Assembly: GCA_027488905.1 (NCBI GenBank)
Contig: JAIYAT010000035.1
Location: forward strand, 186,001 to 250,000
Length of the DNA: 64,000 nucleotides
Direction: 5' to 3'
From: Bacteroidota bacterium
Lineage (GTDB): Bacteria; Bacteroidota; Bacteroidia; UKL13-3
The position numbers and the translations under genes were made by a program. The notes beneath the pieces are model-generated. The model had not been told where the DNA came from. It saw only the letters and a list, made by a program, of their open reading frames with translations, and searched no databases. Numbering within the stretch: the first letter of the stretch is position 1; every line of letters starts with the position of its first letter. This document shows, one piece after another, positions 1 to 9,035 of the stretch.

Positions 1-1816
<1,816 letters not shown>

Positions 1817-1884
1817 TCAAGGGTTTTAAGCCACTTGTTATCCACATTTTATCCTTTTCTAACTTGCTGTAAAAAAGGTCTTTT

Positions 1885-1894
1885 GGTTCAAACC
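1885..1894 (+). repeat. Interspersed motif copy 1 (GGTTCAAACC)
   Basis: An exact copy in context TTTTGGTTCAAACCGAACC. On the minus strand it supplies the TGA stop codon of the asparaginase gene (GTT TGA). A weaker relative, GTTTGAACCAAA, lies at 1801-1812 in the same gap. Confidence 0.8.
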
Positions 1895-2949
1895 GAACCT
1901 AAATTTTTGAGATACTCCTCCCATGGTTTAAAAACCGCTTCATTTACCTTCATTTCTCCGCTTACTAACTTGTTGAAATTGTGGATAGAGAACTGCTCAT
2001 AATGTGCTATTTTTTGCAGAGCATCATCTGCGAATAAGTTTGTATTTCTTATCAAATGTTGGGCAACATTGTATTGTGGCTGCATTTTGCCATCGTCTAT
2101 TTTGATGCAAACGCCCAGCTTTAGGGATTGAATCCCTAAGCAGAAAATACCCTCTGCACCAGTTTTACCAATAATTTCTGGCGCACAAACTTCCATCATA
2201 TCAGTGCAATATCTTCCGCTACCTGCCACCATAAAAGGGTTTGCGCTTATGGCGTCTATCAAGTATTTACAAGCATTTTGTCTTTTCTCTTCAAACTTAG
2301 TGGGATAAATTAAATTCCTAAAACAAAGAGCTTGGTTATAAACGGGAATACTGTAAATAGGCGCTGTGCAGCCATCTAAAGCCGTTGTCATTTCTGCGCG
2401 TGGGTACTCATAAAAGGCTTCAACATAATCTAAAATGAGTTGCTGAATGGGATGTTGTGGATTTAAATAATCCTCGGTTTCATATCCCAATAACTTACAC
2501 AAAGCAAGCATACCGGCATGTTTGCCGCTGCAATTGTTATGAATATGATGTGGTTTCAGGTTGTTTTTAATTAAGTTATTTGCATCTTTTTTGCTGCTTG
2601 GATATTGTGCCCCACAATTTAAATAGGATTCGTCTAAGCCAATTTTAGCCAATATACTTTTTACTTCAATTAGATGCGCCTCTTCTGCATTGTGCGAACC
2701 ACACATCACAGCAATTTCTGAGGGAGTGAACCCAAATTTCTCCAAACCTCCCAGTTCTATTAAGGGTAGGGCTTGAACAAATTTCATGGCAGAGCGTGGG
2801 TAACACATTTGCATGGGATTGCCTAGGCTAAACACAATGTCGCCAAATTCATCTACCACACAAACTGCGCCTCTATGAAAACTTTCTAAAATACCTGCTC
2901 TATATACTTCTACTAAGATGGGATTGCTTTGATTTTCGTCTGAATACAT
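1888..2949 (-). CDS. L-asparaginase, Rhizobium etli type (Asparaginase_II family)
   Basis: The predicted 353-residue cytoplasmic enzyme hydrolyses L-asparagine to aspartate and ammonia. It belongs to the beta-lactamase-like asparaginase family known from R. etli, not to the bacterial AnsA/AnsB type. The family's catalytic and metal-binding residues are all visible: the SxxK pair at S53/K56 (RSAMKF), C140 and K143 in CSGKHAG, D192 and C194 in DGCTAP, and C258 in SGRYC. These are known in the R. etli enzyme as Ser48/Lys51, the Cys135/Lys138/Cys189 zinc site and Asp187. There is no signal peptide. The ATG at 2947-2949 is preceded only 4 bp upstream by a TATTTTCG element (minus strand of 2954-2961), so the transcript may be leaderless. 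It stands alone between gyrB and the divergent A-B-C-D cassette. Confidence 0.9.
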   Translation of the reverse strand: MYSDENQSNPILVEVYRAGILESFHRGAVCVVDEFGDIVFSLGNPMQMCYPRSAMKFVQALPLIELGGLEKFGFTPSEIAVMCGSHNAEEAHLIEVKSILAKIGLDESYLNCGAQYPSSKKDANNLIKNNLKPHHIHNNCSGKHAGMLALCKLLGYETEDYLNPQHPIQQLILDYVEAFYEYPRAEMTTALDGCTAPIYSIPVYNQALCFRNLIYPTKFEEKRQNACKYLIDAISANPFMVAGSGRYCTDMMEVCAPEIIGKTGAEGIFCLGIQSLKLGVCIKIDDGKMQPQYNVAQHLIRNTNLFADDALQKIAHYEQFSIHNFNKLVSGEMKVNEAVFKPWEEYLKNLGSV

Positions 2950-2953
2950 AAGG

Positions 2954-2961
2954 CGAAAATA
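2954..2961 (-). promoter_or_regulatory. Possible -7 element (TATTTTCG) of the asparaginase gene
   Basis: On the minus strand the sequence reads TATTTTCG, one base from the Bacteroidota -7 consensus TAnnTTTG. It is 4 bp from the ATG, so transcription would start at or next to the start codon. No clear TTTG lies 19-21 bp upstream, so this is weak. Confidence 0.3.
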
Positions 2962-3068
2962 AGAAATTATTAATATGTGCTTTTTGTTTTAAAACAAATA
3001 AATCCAAGTTTCGTGTTTTTTTAAATTGTCAAATTGGGTATATTCGATAGATAATAATAAAAAAATTA

Positions 3069-3494
3069 ATGTTTAAAATAGGCTTCGCTTTATTTGTTGT
3101 TTTGATATTGGCCTCCTGCGGATATGGATGGGATTCTGTTTACGGCTATTCTGCAGAAGAATATACCCATATGATTAAGCCTATGGACAATTTAACAATC
3201 ATAAAATCTATAGAATATCCAGAAGCCTCAAAGCTAATAACATATGATTCTGCCGGGGCGCAAAGGTTACTTGTTTCAGCCTATGCAAATACACTAGTTA
3301 AAATAACTACCAATAAAGGTGTATTTGAATTGTTGTTAAATCCAAATGTTACGAACTACTCAGACCCTTCTGCAATTTCCTACTCAGGGTATAGCATCTT
3401 AAATCATAATTTTAATGAATATATAAAAACACCAATAATTAAAAAAAAATACGATTATACTTGGTTATGTTCAGATACTCTATATTTTAAATGA
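3069..3494 (+). CDS. Cassette protein A: short lipoprotein of unknown function
   Basis: I do not recognise a family. The 141-residue product has a lipoprotein signal (LFVVLILASC, Cys at about residue 17) followed by a Tyr/Gly/Ser-rich linker and a compact soluble domain. It is homologous to A' at 6259-6711: both share the patterns H-(M/Y)-IKP-x-D, a (T/E)TNKG-x5-L-x-P block and the C-terminal (S/T)DTL-x-FK ending. It is the first gene of a four-gene unit and overlaps the next gene by 4 bp (ATGA at 3491-3494), which implies translational coupling. Export to the outer membrane or periplasm is inferred from the lipobox. Confidence 0.8.
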   Translation: MFKIGFALFVVLILASCGYGWDSVYGYSAEEYTHMIKPMDNLTIIKSIEYPEASKLITYDSAGAQRLLVSAYANTLVKITTNKGVFELLLNPNVTNYSDPSAISYSGYSILNHNFNEYIKTPIIKKKYDYTWLCSDTLYFK

Positions 3495-4171
3495 AGCAGT
3501 CTATTATAGCTTTCCTAACTATCGTTTTCGGTTTGAACCAAACCTTCGGACAGGTCTTTTTATCAGAAAGGCCTCAAAAGTTTATTGGGGCAGTACTTAC
3601 AACGGATGCTGGTAAACCCATAGAACTTAGATTCGCTTATTTAAGGCCAAGTGGTATAGGAGGTTTTCAATTTAAAGTATCGCCTGGATATAAAAGAGTA
3701 GATTTATTTACTGGAATAAACATTTATTCAGACTACTATGCAAATGGCTTAGGTGAAGTTAAAACCACTAAGGAGTTGAAATTCTTTTTCATGGAACCAG
3801 GAGTTTTATTTTTAACAAGTAAAAGTGAGTTTAAACGAACTTTTTTCGCTATAAACTTTCCGATGGGATTCAGCAAAATGAAAATTTATAAGCAATTTTT
3901 CAATGACCCTGTCTTTGACAATCAAACGAAGGTTGAATTCGACCCCAATATCAAAATGAATTATTCAGCTGAAATAGAGTTTTTATGGGCCTTTAACTTA
4001 AGTAATAAATCATTTCTAGAAACAGGTGTTTCTTTTACTTTACCGATTAAAAGTCAAGAATTGTTTGGTGCCTCTGGAACAAAAATAAACTATAACAATT
4101 ATATTCCAGGAGCTACTACTTTTCCTTTTTTGAATATCAGTTGCTCTTATAATTTTGCTCTACCAGAATGA
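3491..4171 (+). CDS. Cassette protein B: secreted, probable outer-membrane beta-barrel protein
   Basis: The 226-residue protein has a cleavable signal peptide ending in TFGQ and then alternating hydrophobic/polar stretches rich in Gly and aromatics, ending in SCSYNFALPE. This looks like a small outer-membrane barrel. It is homologous to B' (6708-7367): shared segments include DDGKPIE/DAGKPIE followed by an R-x-x-YL strand, the FxEPGxxL strand, the NFPxG strand, and the PGAxxFPFxN block near the C-terminus. The start overlaps gene A and the stop overlaps gene C (both ATGA). The signal-peptide coding region carries an exact GGTTTGAACC copy read as Gly-Leu-Asn; B' carries one at the same place. 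No known family was recognised. Confidence 0.8.
   Translation: MKQSIIAFLTIVFGLNQTFGQVFLSERPQKFIGAVLTTDAGKPIELRFAYLRPSGIGGFQFKVSPGYKRVDLFTGINIYSDYYANGLGEVKTTKELKFFFMEPGVLFLTSKSEFKRTFFAINFPMGFSKMKIYKQFFNDPVFDNQTKVEFDPNIKMNYSAEIEFLWAFNLSNKSFLETGVSFTLPIKSQELFGASGTKINYNNYIPGATTFPFLNISCSYNFALPE
3530..3539 (+). repeat. Interspersed motif copy 2 (GGTTTGAACC)
   Basis: Context TTTCGGTTTGAACCAAACC, inside the signal-peptide region of cassette gene B, read GGT TTG AAC (Gly-Leu-Asn). Confidence 0.8.
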
Positions 4172-4695
4172 TTAAGAAACTTTTTGTAATAGCATTTTTA
4201 TGTGCGATTCATTTAATGGTTTTGGGCCAAACTAACACAAATCTTGTTAGATCCTCTTTTAAGAAGACCTATACTATCAGACAAGGTAACAATGTTTTTG
4301 TACAACACATTACAGATGCGCCAGGTGAGGTACGGAAACTTAGAATATTAGATTTAAACGATTCGTTTATCACTTTGCGCCAAGACCAACATACAGCCTT
4401 GATTTTTCCAATTTCGGAAATAAGTGGCTTTTGGATTATCAATGGGAAGGCAAAGGTTAAAATGTTTGCAAAAACCACAGTTGGTTTAGCTTGGTTTATT
4501 GTAGGTTTGAGCCTATTTATTGTTTTAGTTGATGATGGAGAAGGCTATTTTAATCCATATTTCCTCAATCAAATGGCACATGTGGCAGCAGCAGCAGGTG
4601 GAATTTACATGGTTCTAAGCTCAAATGCCAAATCCAATGCTTCCAAGATAGATTTACAACGAGACAACATCATTTTTATAGGCAATGCAAGGTAA
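4168..4695 (+). CDS. Cassette protein C: signal-peptide protein with two membrane segments
   Basis: The 175-residue protein starts with a signal peptide ending in VLGQ, followed by a small domain with the segment VFVQHITDAPG and a strand-rich stretch (RILDLNDSFITLR, then EISGFW). This is the most conserved part in its paralogue C' (7364-7885), which has VYVQHITDAPG and NEISGFW. The C-terminal half has two hydrophobic segments at about residues 104-120 and 130-150. The pattern 'short ligand-like strand domain plus membrane hairpin' is seen directly; the function is unknown. It overlaps gene B by 4 bp and gene D by 11 bp. Confidence 0.8.
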   Translation: MIKKLFVIAFLCAIHLMVLGQTNTNLVRSSFKKTYTIRQGNNVFVQHITDAPGEVRKLRILDLNDSFITLRQDQHTALIFPISEISGFWIINGKAKVKMFAKTTVGLAWFIVGLSLFIVLVDDGEGYFNPYFLNQMAHVAAAAGGIYMVLSSNAKSNASKIDLQRDNIIFIGNAR

Positions 4696-5224
4696 AATAC
4701 TACTTCTAGTTTTGATGCTTAGTATTAGCCAAGTTAAGGCGCAATTGGGTAAAGTTCCTCACGCAACATTTTATAATAAGCTTAATGGAAAGAATGCACA
4801 ATTAGGATTCAATAAAAATTACTACATAAAATTAAAGCCAAGTGCAATTGATAAATTATACAATTTTAAAATTGAAAGTGGCAATCACGCTTATCTTAGA
4901 TTAATTAACCAAATAGGAGATACCCTAGTTTTTAATGAGGGTAAACTGCTTGCAAATGACATAGAAAAACTATTTAGTTCTAATACCGCAACAGGCTGGT
5001 ATGTTTCTATGGCGCTTACTATTTATGTGCCTTTTCTAGTTACCTATACATATATTCAGCCAGATGATAAGGTTATTATGGCAATTTTCTTTCCGCCAGC
5101 ATTAATAATTACTAATAGCCTTTTAGCTGCTTACCAAAGAAAGCAAATTCAGGTAATGCAGTATGAATTAATCCCCCAAAATATTTTGGGAAAAGAGCCA
5201 AAAAAGAGATGGTACCAGTTTTGA
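4685..5224 (+). CDS. Cassette protein D: signal-peptide protein with membrane hairpin
   Basis: The 179-residue product starts inside the end of gene C (ATG at 4685, 11-bp overlap). It has a signal peptide ending in VKAQ, a globular part with the segment NQIGDTLVFNEGKL, a hydrophobic hairpin at about residues 105-147, and a conserved C-terminal block YELIPQNILGKEPKK. Its paralogue D' (7882-8409) keeps NQIGDTLIFEEGKL and the YELIPQNIxGKxPxK ending almost unchanged, so these are likely functional. No known family was recognised. It is the last gene of the first cassette copy. Confidence 0.8.
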   Translation: MQGKILLLVLMLSISQVKAQLGKVPHATFYNKLNGKNAQLGFNKNYYIKLKPSAIDKLYNFKIESGNHAYLRLINQIGDTLVFNEGKLLANDIEKLFSSNTATGWYVSMALTIYVPFLVTYTYIQPDDKVIMAIFFPPALIITNSLLAAYQRKQIQVMQYELIPQNILGKEPKKRWYQF

Positions 5225-5301
5225 GTGAGCACTTTTTTAATTCTAAGTTTCTAGCTAAATTATTTACTTTCGATTTACTTTAAAATCTTTAGCCGTTTAA
5301 A

Positions 5302-6225
5302 ATGAAATCTAAAATTAGCTACCCAATTAAAGCTCCTCTTATTTTTCTATTTGTGTTTAATGTATTGGTGGCTAAAATCAACGCCCAAGATCAACTATTT
5401 TTGATTGGGCATTTAGAAGTAGTTTTAATTAAGGTTATAGAGATAAAAAAGAATGAGGTAGCTTTTAAATATTGGCCGATAGAAGAGAACCCTGAAATTA
5501 GGATTGAGCCAAAATCTAGCATACATAAAATAATATTTGAAAGCGGAAGTATCTTTATTTTTAATGATGTGTTATTGCCAAAACAAGTTTTGCAATATGA
5601 GCAAAGAAGAACAGCAATAAAAATAAAACCACTTGCAATTTTAAATAGTGCAATTTCACTTTCTGTAGAACATTTAATCAGGCCTAGGCTAAGTTTTGAG
5701 GGGAGTATTTGTTACCTAGGTCTTGGTGACTATGAAAGTCGAAACTTATATTTCAATAGTATTATTTCAGTAAAAGGTGGTTTTATTAAGGCAGGTGTAA
5801 AACTCATTGATACACCTAAAAAAAGTAAGAAAGTTAATCGGTATATGCATGTTTTAAAAGGAGCTTATTTTAAGCCAGAATTGGTATACCTTAATCATAC
5901 CAATATCTATTCGGATGGTTTTGGTTTTCAGAGTACAGCTGTAGAAGTTAACTATTCAGGTGCTGGTCTTTTCCTGAATTTTGGAAGGCAATGGGTGTTT
6001 AATGACAATTTTTTAATCGACATTTATCTAGGCCCTGGATTGGGTTATAAAAATGTAAATAAAATCCCTTCAATAATGACAACGAATATAAAGGTAGATT
6101 TAGATGTCTTTGATTCGGGTGGTTTTGGGTTTATAGAATTATCGGAAACGCCAGGAGTTGCTATACCATGTTTCCAAAGTGGGTTCAAAATAGGTTTCTT
6201 GATAGGAAAAAAAAGTAACAAATAA
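5302..6225 (+). CDS. Predicted outer-membrane beta-barrel protein between the two cassette copies
   Basis: The 307-residue protein has a signal peptide ending in INAQ. Next comes a short strand-rich domain (about 30-110) of a type common in Bacteroidota envelope proteins: a regulatory-looking repeat in which a polypeptide 'key' is followed by KIIFESGSIFIF. The C-terminal part (about 110-305) has alternating strands with many aromatic residues, consistent with an 8- to 10-stranded barrel. It has no counterpart in the duplicated units but sits exactly between them. It has its own upstream gap of 77 bp, with a TACTTTCG element at 5265-5272. Its function is unknown. Confidence 0.75.
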   Translation: MKSKISYPIKAPLIFLFVFNVLVAKINAQDQLFLIGHLEVVLIKVIEIKKNEVAFKYWPIEENPEIRIEPKSSIHKIIFESGSIFIFNDVLLPKQVLQYEQRRTAIKIKPLAILNSAISLSVEHLIRPRLSFEGSICYLGLGDYESRNLYFNSIISVKGGFIKAGVKLIDTPKKSKKVNRYMHVLKGAYFKPELVYLNHTNIYSDGFGFQSTAVEVNYSGAGLFLNFGRQWVFNDNFLIDIYLGPGLGYKNVNKIPSIMTTNIKVDLDVFDSGGFGFIELSETPGVAIPCFQSGFKIGFLIGKKSNK

Positions 6226-6239
6226 TTTAAATTGATTTA

Positions 6240-6247
6240 TATATTTG
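6240..6247 (+). promoter_or_regulatory. Possible -7 element (TATATTTG) of the second cassette copy
   Basis: TATATTTG matches TAnnTTTG exactly and ends 11 bp before the ATG of gene A', implying a leader of only a few bases. I see no good TTTG at the expected -33 position. Confidence 0.4.
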
Positions 6248-6258
6248 ATTAAACCATC

Positions 6259-6711
6259 ATGAAAATGAATAAAGTTTATTTAGTATTAATTCTGATTCAA
6301 TTTTATTCTTGTGGTAGTGGTGATGATTACTACAGCTATAATAACTATTATAAAAGGTATGGCTATTTACATTACATTAAACCTTCAGATACTGCTATTC
6401 AAATTTCAAAAATCCATTATGTAGGTGCTAATAGGGTGGATAATGTAAGCATTAATCATAATATTCCTTTGTTTGTTTCATTGTTTGAGAATACCCACAT
6501 CATCATTGAAACCAATAAAGGAAGTTACTATGCAATTTTGCAACCCAAAACTGATTACCGAACAGGCCAAAATTATGACCCAGGTACACAGAATATTTAT
6601 ACTGTGAAGGAAAGCAATTTCAATAAGCATAGCATTACAAATTTTGTATTAACTAAAATTGATTCAGCCAAAGGGTACTTTTTTGCAACTGATACCTTGC
6701 TATTTAAATGA
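6259..6711 (+). CDS. Cassette protein A': lipoprotein, paralogue of 3069-3494
   Basis: The 150-residue lipoprotein has a signal of the form LILIQFYSC and then a Gly/Asp/Tyr/Asn-rich linker. The body matches protein A: HYIKPSDTAIQISKI against HMIKPMDNLTIIKSI, ETNKG against TTNKG, and TDTLLFK against SDTLYFK at the C-terminus. ATG at 6259 or 6265 are both possible. It overlaps B' by 4 bp (ATGA), as in the first copy. The divergence between A and A' (roughly 30% identical by eye) means the duplication is old. Confidence 0.8.
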   Translation: MKMNKVYLVLILIQFYSCGSGDDYYSYNNYYKRYGYLHYIKPSDTAIQISKIHYVGANRVDNVSINHNIPLFVSLFENTHIIIETNKGSYYAILQPKTDYRTGQNYDPGTQNIYTVKESNFNKHSITNFVLTKIDSAKGYFFATDTLLFK

Positions 6712-7367
6712 AGTACTTGGTTTACATACTTTTGTTGTTTTTTGGTTTGAACCAAACTAAGGCACAGGTTTTTTTAATTAAAGAACCGCAACATTGCATA
6801 GGAATAGGTTTTGTATCTGACGATGGCAAACCGATTGAATTTCGTTATACGTATTTAAAGAAAAATGGGCCAATTAGTTTTCAACTAAAAGCGGCAAAAG
6901 GCTTTAAAAACATCTCTATTAAGTATGGTCCATATGAAGAAATCTTGTTCGGAGGAAGTTTAACAAGTACTAAAAGAATAAGCTTTTGGGTTTTTGAGCC
7001 TGGTATTATGCTTCATTTGGGGAATAAGAACTTTAAAAGGAGTTTTATAGCGGTTAATTTTCCTGTTGGCTTAGGCAAGGTTAAAACCTTTAATCAATTT
7101 AAGGATGACCCAGTTTATGGAAATAGTTTAATAACTCAAGCTGACCCAAAAACTTACTTAAATTATTCCTTGGAATTTGAACTTATATGGTCCTTTAACC
7201 TCATGAAAAAATCATTTTTGGACTTGGGTTTTTCAATTGGCATTCCTATAAAGTCTTATGAGGTATTTCCAGGTTCAGAGCCAAAGTATTATCAATATGT
7301 ACCAGGAGCCAATGTGTTTCCTTTTGTAAACATGTGCGTCTCATACAATTTTAGTTTAAGTAAATGA
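6708..7367 (+). CDS. Cassette protein B': probable outer-membrane beta-barrel, paralogue of 3491-4171
   Basis: The 219-residue protein has a signal peptide ending in TKAQ and the same strand blocks as B (SDDGKPIEFRY, the VFEPGIML strand, AVNFPVG, and PGANVFPFVN near the end). The mature N-terminus begins QVFL in both copies. It carries an exact GGTTTGAACC in the signal peptide, at the same position as B. Start and stop both overlap neighbours by 4 bp. Confidence 0.8.
   Translation: MKYLVYILLLFFGLNQTKAQVFLIKEPQHCIGIGFVSDDGKPIEFRYTYLKKNGPISFQLKAAKGFKNISIKYGPYEEILFGGSLTSTKRISFWVFEPGIMLHLGNKNFKRSFIAVNFPVGLGKVKTFNQFKDDPVYGNSLITQADPKTYLNYSLEFELIWSFNLMKKSFLDLGFSIGIPIKSYEVFPGSEPKYYQYVPGANVFPFVNMCVSYNFSLSK
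6744..6753 (+). repeat. Interspersed motif copy 3 (GGTTTGAACC)
   Basis: Context TTTTTTGGTTTGAACCAAAC, in the signal-peptide region of gene B', read Gly-Leu-Asn; positionally equivalent to copy 2. Confidence 0.8.
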
Positions 7368-7885
7368 GAAAAAGAATAATTTTACTTGGAGCGTTTTTGC
7401 TACTTATACTTCAACTAGGGTTGGGTCAAACCAAATCTATAAACGGAAACTTTGTTTATAAACCAACCCATAAATTAAAAAGTGGAATGAGTGTGTATGT
7501 GCAGCATATTACTGATGCGCCAGGGATAAAAAATCAATATAGACTCATTGATTTAAATGATTCCAACGTAACTTTAAAGTCAAGGGATAATTCAATTTTA
7601 GTTTTACAGAACAATGAAATTTCTGGGTTTTGGTACGTTAACTATAAAACAAAAATCACCACTGGACTGAAAATTTCTGGAGGTGTTTTGTTTTTTATAC
7701 TCACTATTCCGTATTTATCTAGTGAATTGTATGTTGGAGCAAGTGTTGCGGAAATATTAGTAACCTATGCCCTAACATTAACCTTGGCAGCACCTTCTGC
7801 AATATTTTTTGCTACTTCAGAAAACAAATATTCGGCTATTAAGCTAAATTTAAACGGCGATAATATTAAGTTCAAGAAGAAATGA
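7364..7885 (+). CDS. Cassette protein C': membrane-hairpin protein, paralogue of 4168-4695
   Basis: The 173-residue protein keeps the signal peptide (ending GLGQ), the VYVQHITDAPG segment, a LIDLNDSNVTLK strand, NNEISGFWYV and two C-terminal hydrophobic segments. The end of the protein (LNLNGDNIKF) mirrors LQRDNIIFIG in C. A one-mismatch relative of the interspersed motif (GGGTCAAACC, 7423-7432) lies in the signal-peptide codons, where C has the related GGGCCAAAC. It overlaps B' and D' by 4 bp each. Confidence 0.8.
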   Translation: MRKRIILLGAFLLLILQLGLGQTKSINGNFVYKPTHKLKSGMSVYVQHITDAPGIKNQYRLIDLNDSNVTLKSRDNSILVLQNNEISGFWYVNYKTKITTGLKISGGVLFFILTIPYLSSELYVGASVAEILVTYALTLTLAAPSAIFFATSENKYSAIKLNLNGDNIKFKKK

Positions 7886-8409
7886 AAAGTGCAACACTAG
7901 TTGTTTTCTTGTTCATTATGCCTTTGCTATTATTAGCGCAACTTGGGGCAGGAGCAAAGGTGAGTTTTTATATGCCAATTCTTGGGAAACATTTAGAGCT
8001 TAAGGTTAACAAGACCTATTATTTCAGTTTAAACCAAAAGGGCATGCAAAAACTATCGTTGCCAATTGGCGAAAGTCGACATAGGTTTATGAAAATAACT
8101 AATCAAATAGGAGACACCCTCATTTTTGAAGAAGGAAAGTTATTTAAAGAAGATTTAGATTCAGTACTCTATGTAAATCCCAAAAGGTATTGGTTTGTTG
8201 TAGCAGCGGGATATGCTTATGTACCATTTACTATAACCTATACTTACCTATTGCCAGAGGTTAAAGAATATTTATACTTATTAGTGCCTCCAATTACTGC
8301 AATACCTTATATCTTGTTATCAAGAGTGAAGAAAAAGTTTATTAACCTAAAGGATTACGAATTAATACCACAAAATATTCATGGTAAACCGCCTCAAAAG
8401 GGATGGTAG
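7882..8409 (+). CDS. Cassette protein D': membrane-hairpin protein, paralogue of 4685-5224
   Basis: The 175-residue protein has a signal peptide ending in LLAQ, the shared block NQIGDTLIFEEGKL, a hydrophobic hairpin at about residues 105-145 and the C-terminal YELIPQNIHGKPP. It ends the second cassette copy and converges on the yciO-like gene 13 bp away, so the two units must be terminated within a very short space. Function unknown. Confidence 0.8.
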   Translation: MKSATLVVFLFIMPLLLLAQLGAGAKVSFYMPILGKHLELKVNKTYYFSLNQKGMQKLSLPIGESRHRFMKITNQIGDTLIFEEGKLFKEDLDSVLYVNPKRYWFVVAAGYAYVPFTITYTYLLPEVKEYLYLLVPPITAIPYILLSRVKKKFINLKDYELIPQNIHGKPPQKGW

Positions 8410-8422
8410 TTTTTCTAATAGA

Positions 8423-9034
8423 TTAGGCGAGTATCCCTTTACCTTCTCTAATCACCTCAATTTCGTCTGTAGTGCAATTTACAATAGTAGAAGGGATATT
8501 TCCGCCAGCTCCACCATCGATAACCATGTCTACTTGGCGTTCAAACTTTTCATGAATTTCTTCTGGGTCTGTCATGTACTCAATTATTTCATCCTCGTGA
8601 TGTATGGTAGTAACAACTAAGGGTTGACCCAATTCTTTGATGAGGGTTTGGGCAATCACATTATCTGGAACGCGAATCCCTATCGTTTTTTTATTGCCTC
8701 CAAAGTATTTGCCTACTTGGTTGTTGGCATTTAATATAAAAGTAAAGGCTCCAGGAAGACTTGCTTTCAGGAGCCTAAATACATTTTTATCTATGTGTGA
8801 AGTGTAATCAGATATGGAGGATAAATCTGCACACAATAAAGAATAGTTTACCTTTTCAATTCGCTTACCAGACAATTTACTCATGCGTTCGATGGCTTTC
8901 TTGCTTTCAAGTTTACAAGCCATTGCATAGATAGTATCTGTTGGCAAAATTATTACCCCATCCTTGTTCAAAACCTCAATCACTTTTTTTATGTCACGAG
9001 GATTAGGATTATCAGGATGTAAGGTAAGTAACAT
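8423..9034 (-). CDS. Sua5/YciO/YrdC-family protein (YciO-like)
   Basis: The 203-residue protein has the fold of threonylcarbamoyl-AMP synthase, with the P-TDT-IYAM motif at about residue 32 and a SLPGAFTFIL segment. Its length, the KVNYSLLCADLSSISDY region and the GIRVPDN motif fit the YciO branch better than the true TsaC/Sua5 enzymes that make t6A37 in tRNA; YciO proteins have weak or unclear activity. The gene starts 1 bp after the stop of sucC and is therefore almost certainly co-transcribed with it. Confidence 0.85.
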   Translation of the reverse strand: MLLTLHPDNPNPRDIKKVIEVLNKDGVIILPTDTIYAMACKLESKKAIERMSKLSGKRIEKVNYSLLCADLSSISDYTSHIDKNVFRLLKASLPGAFTFILNANNQVGKYFGGNKKTIGIRVPDNVIAQTLIKELGQPLVVTTIHHEDEIIEYMTDPEEIHEKFERQVDMVIDGGAGGNIPSTIVNCTTDEIEVIREGKGILA

Positions 9035-9035
9035 T

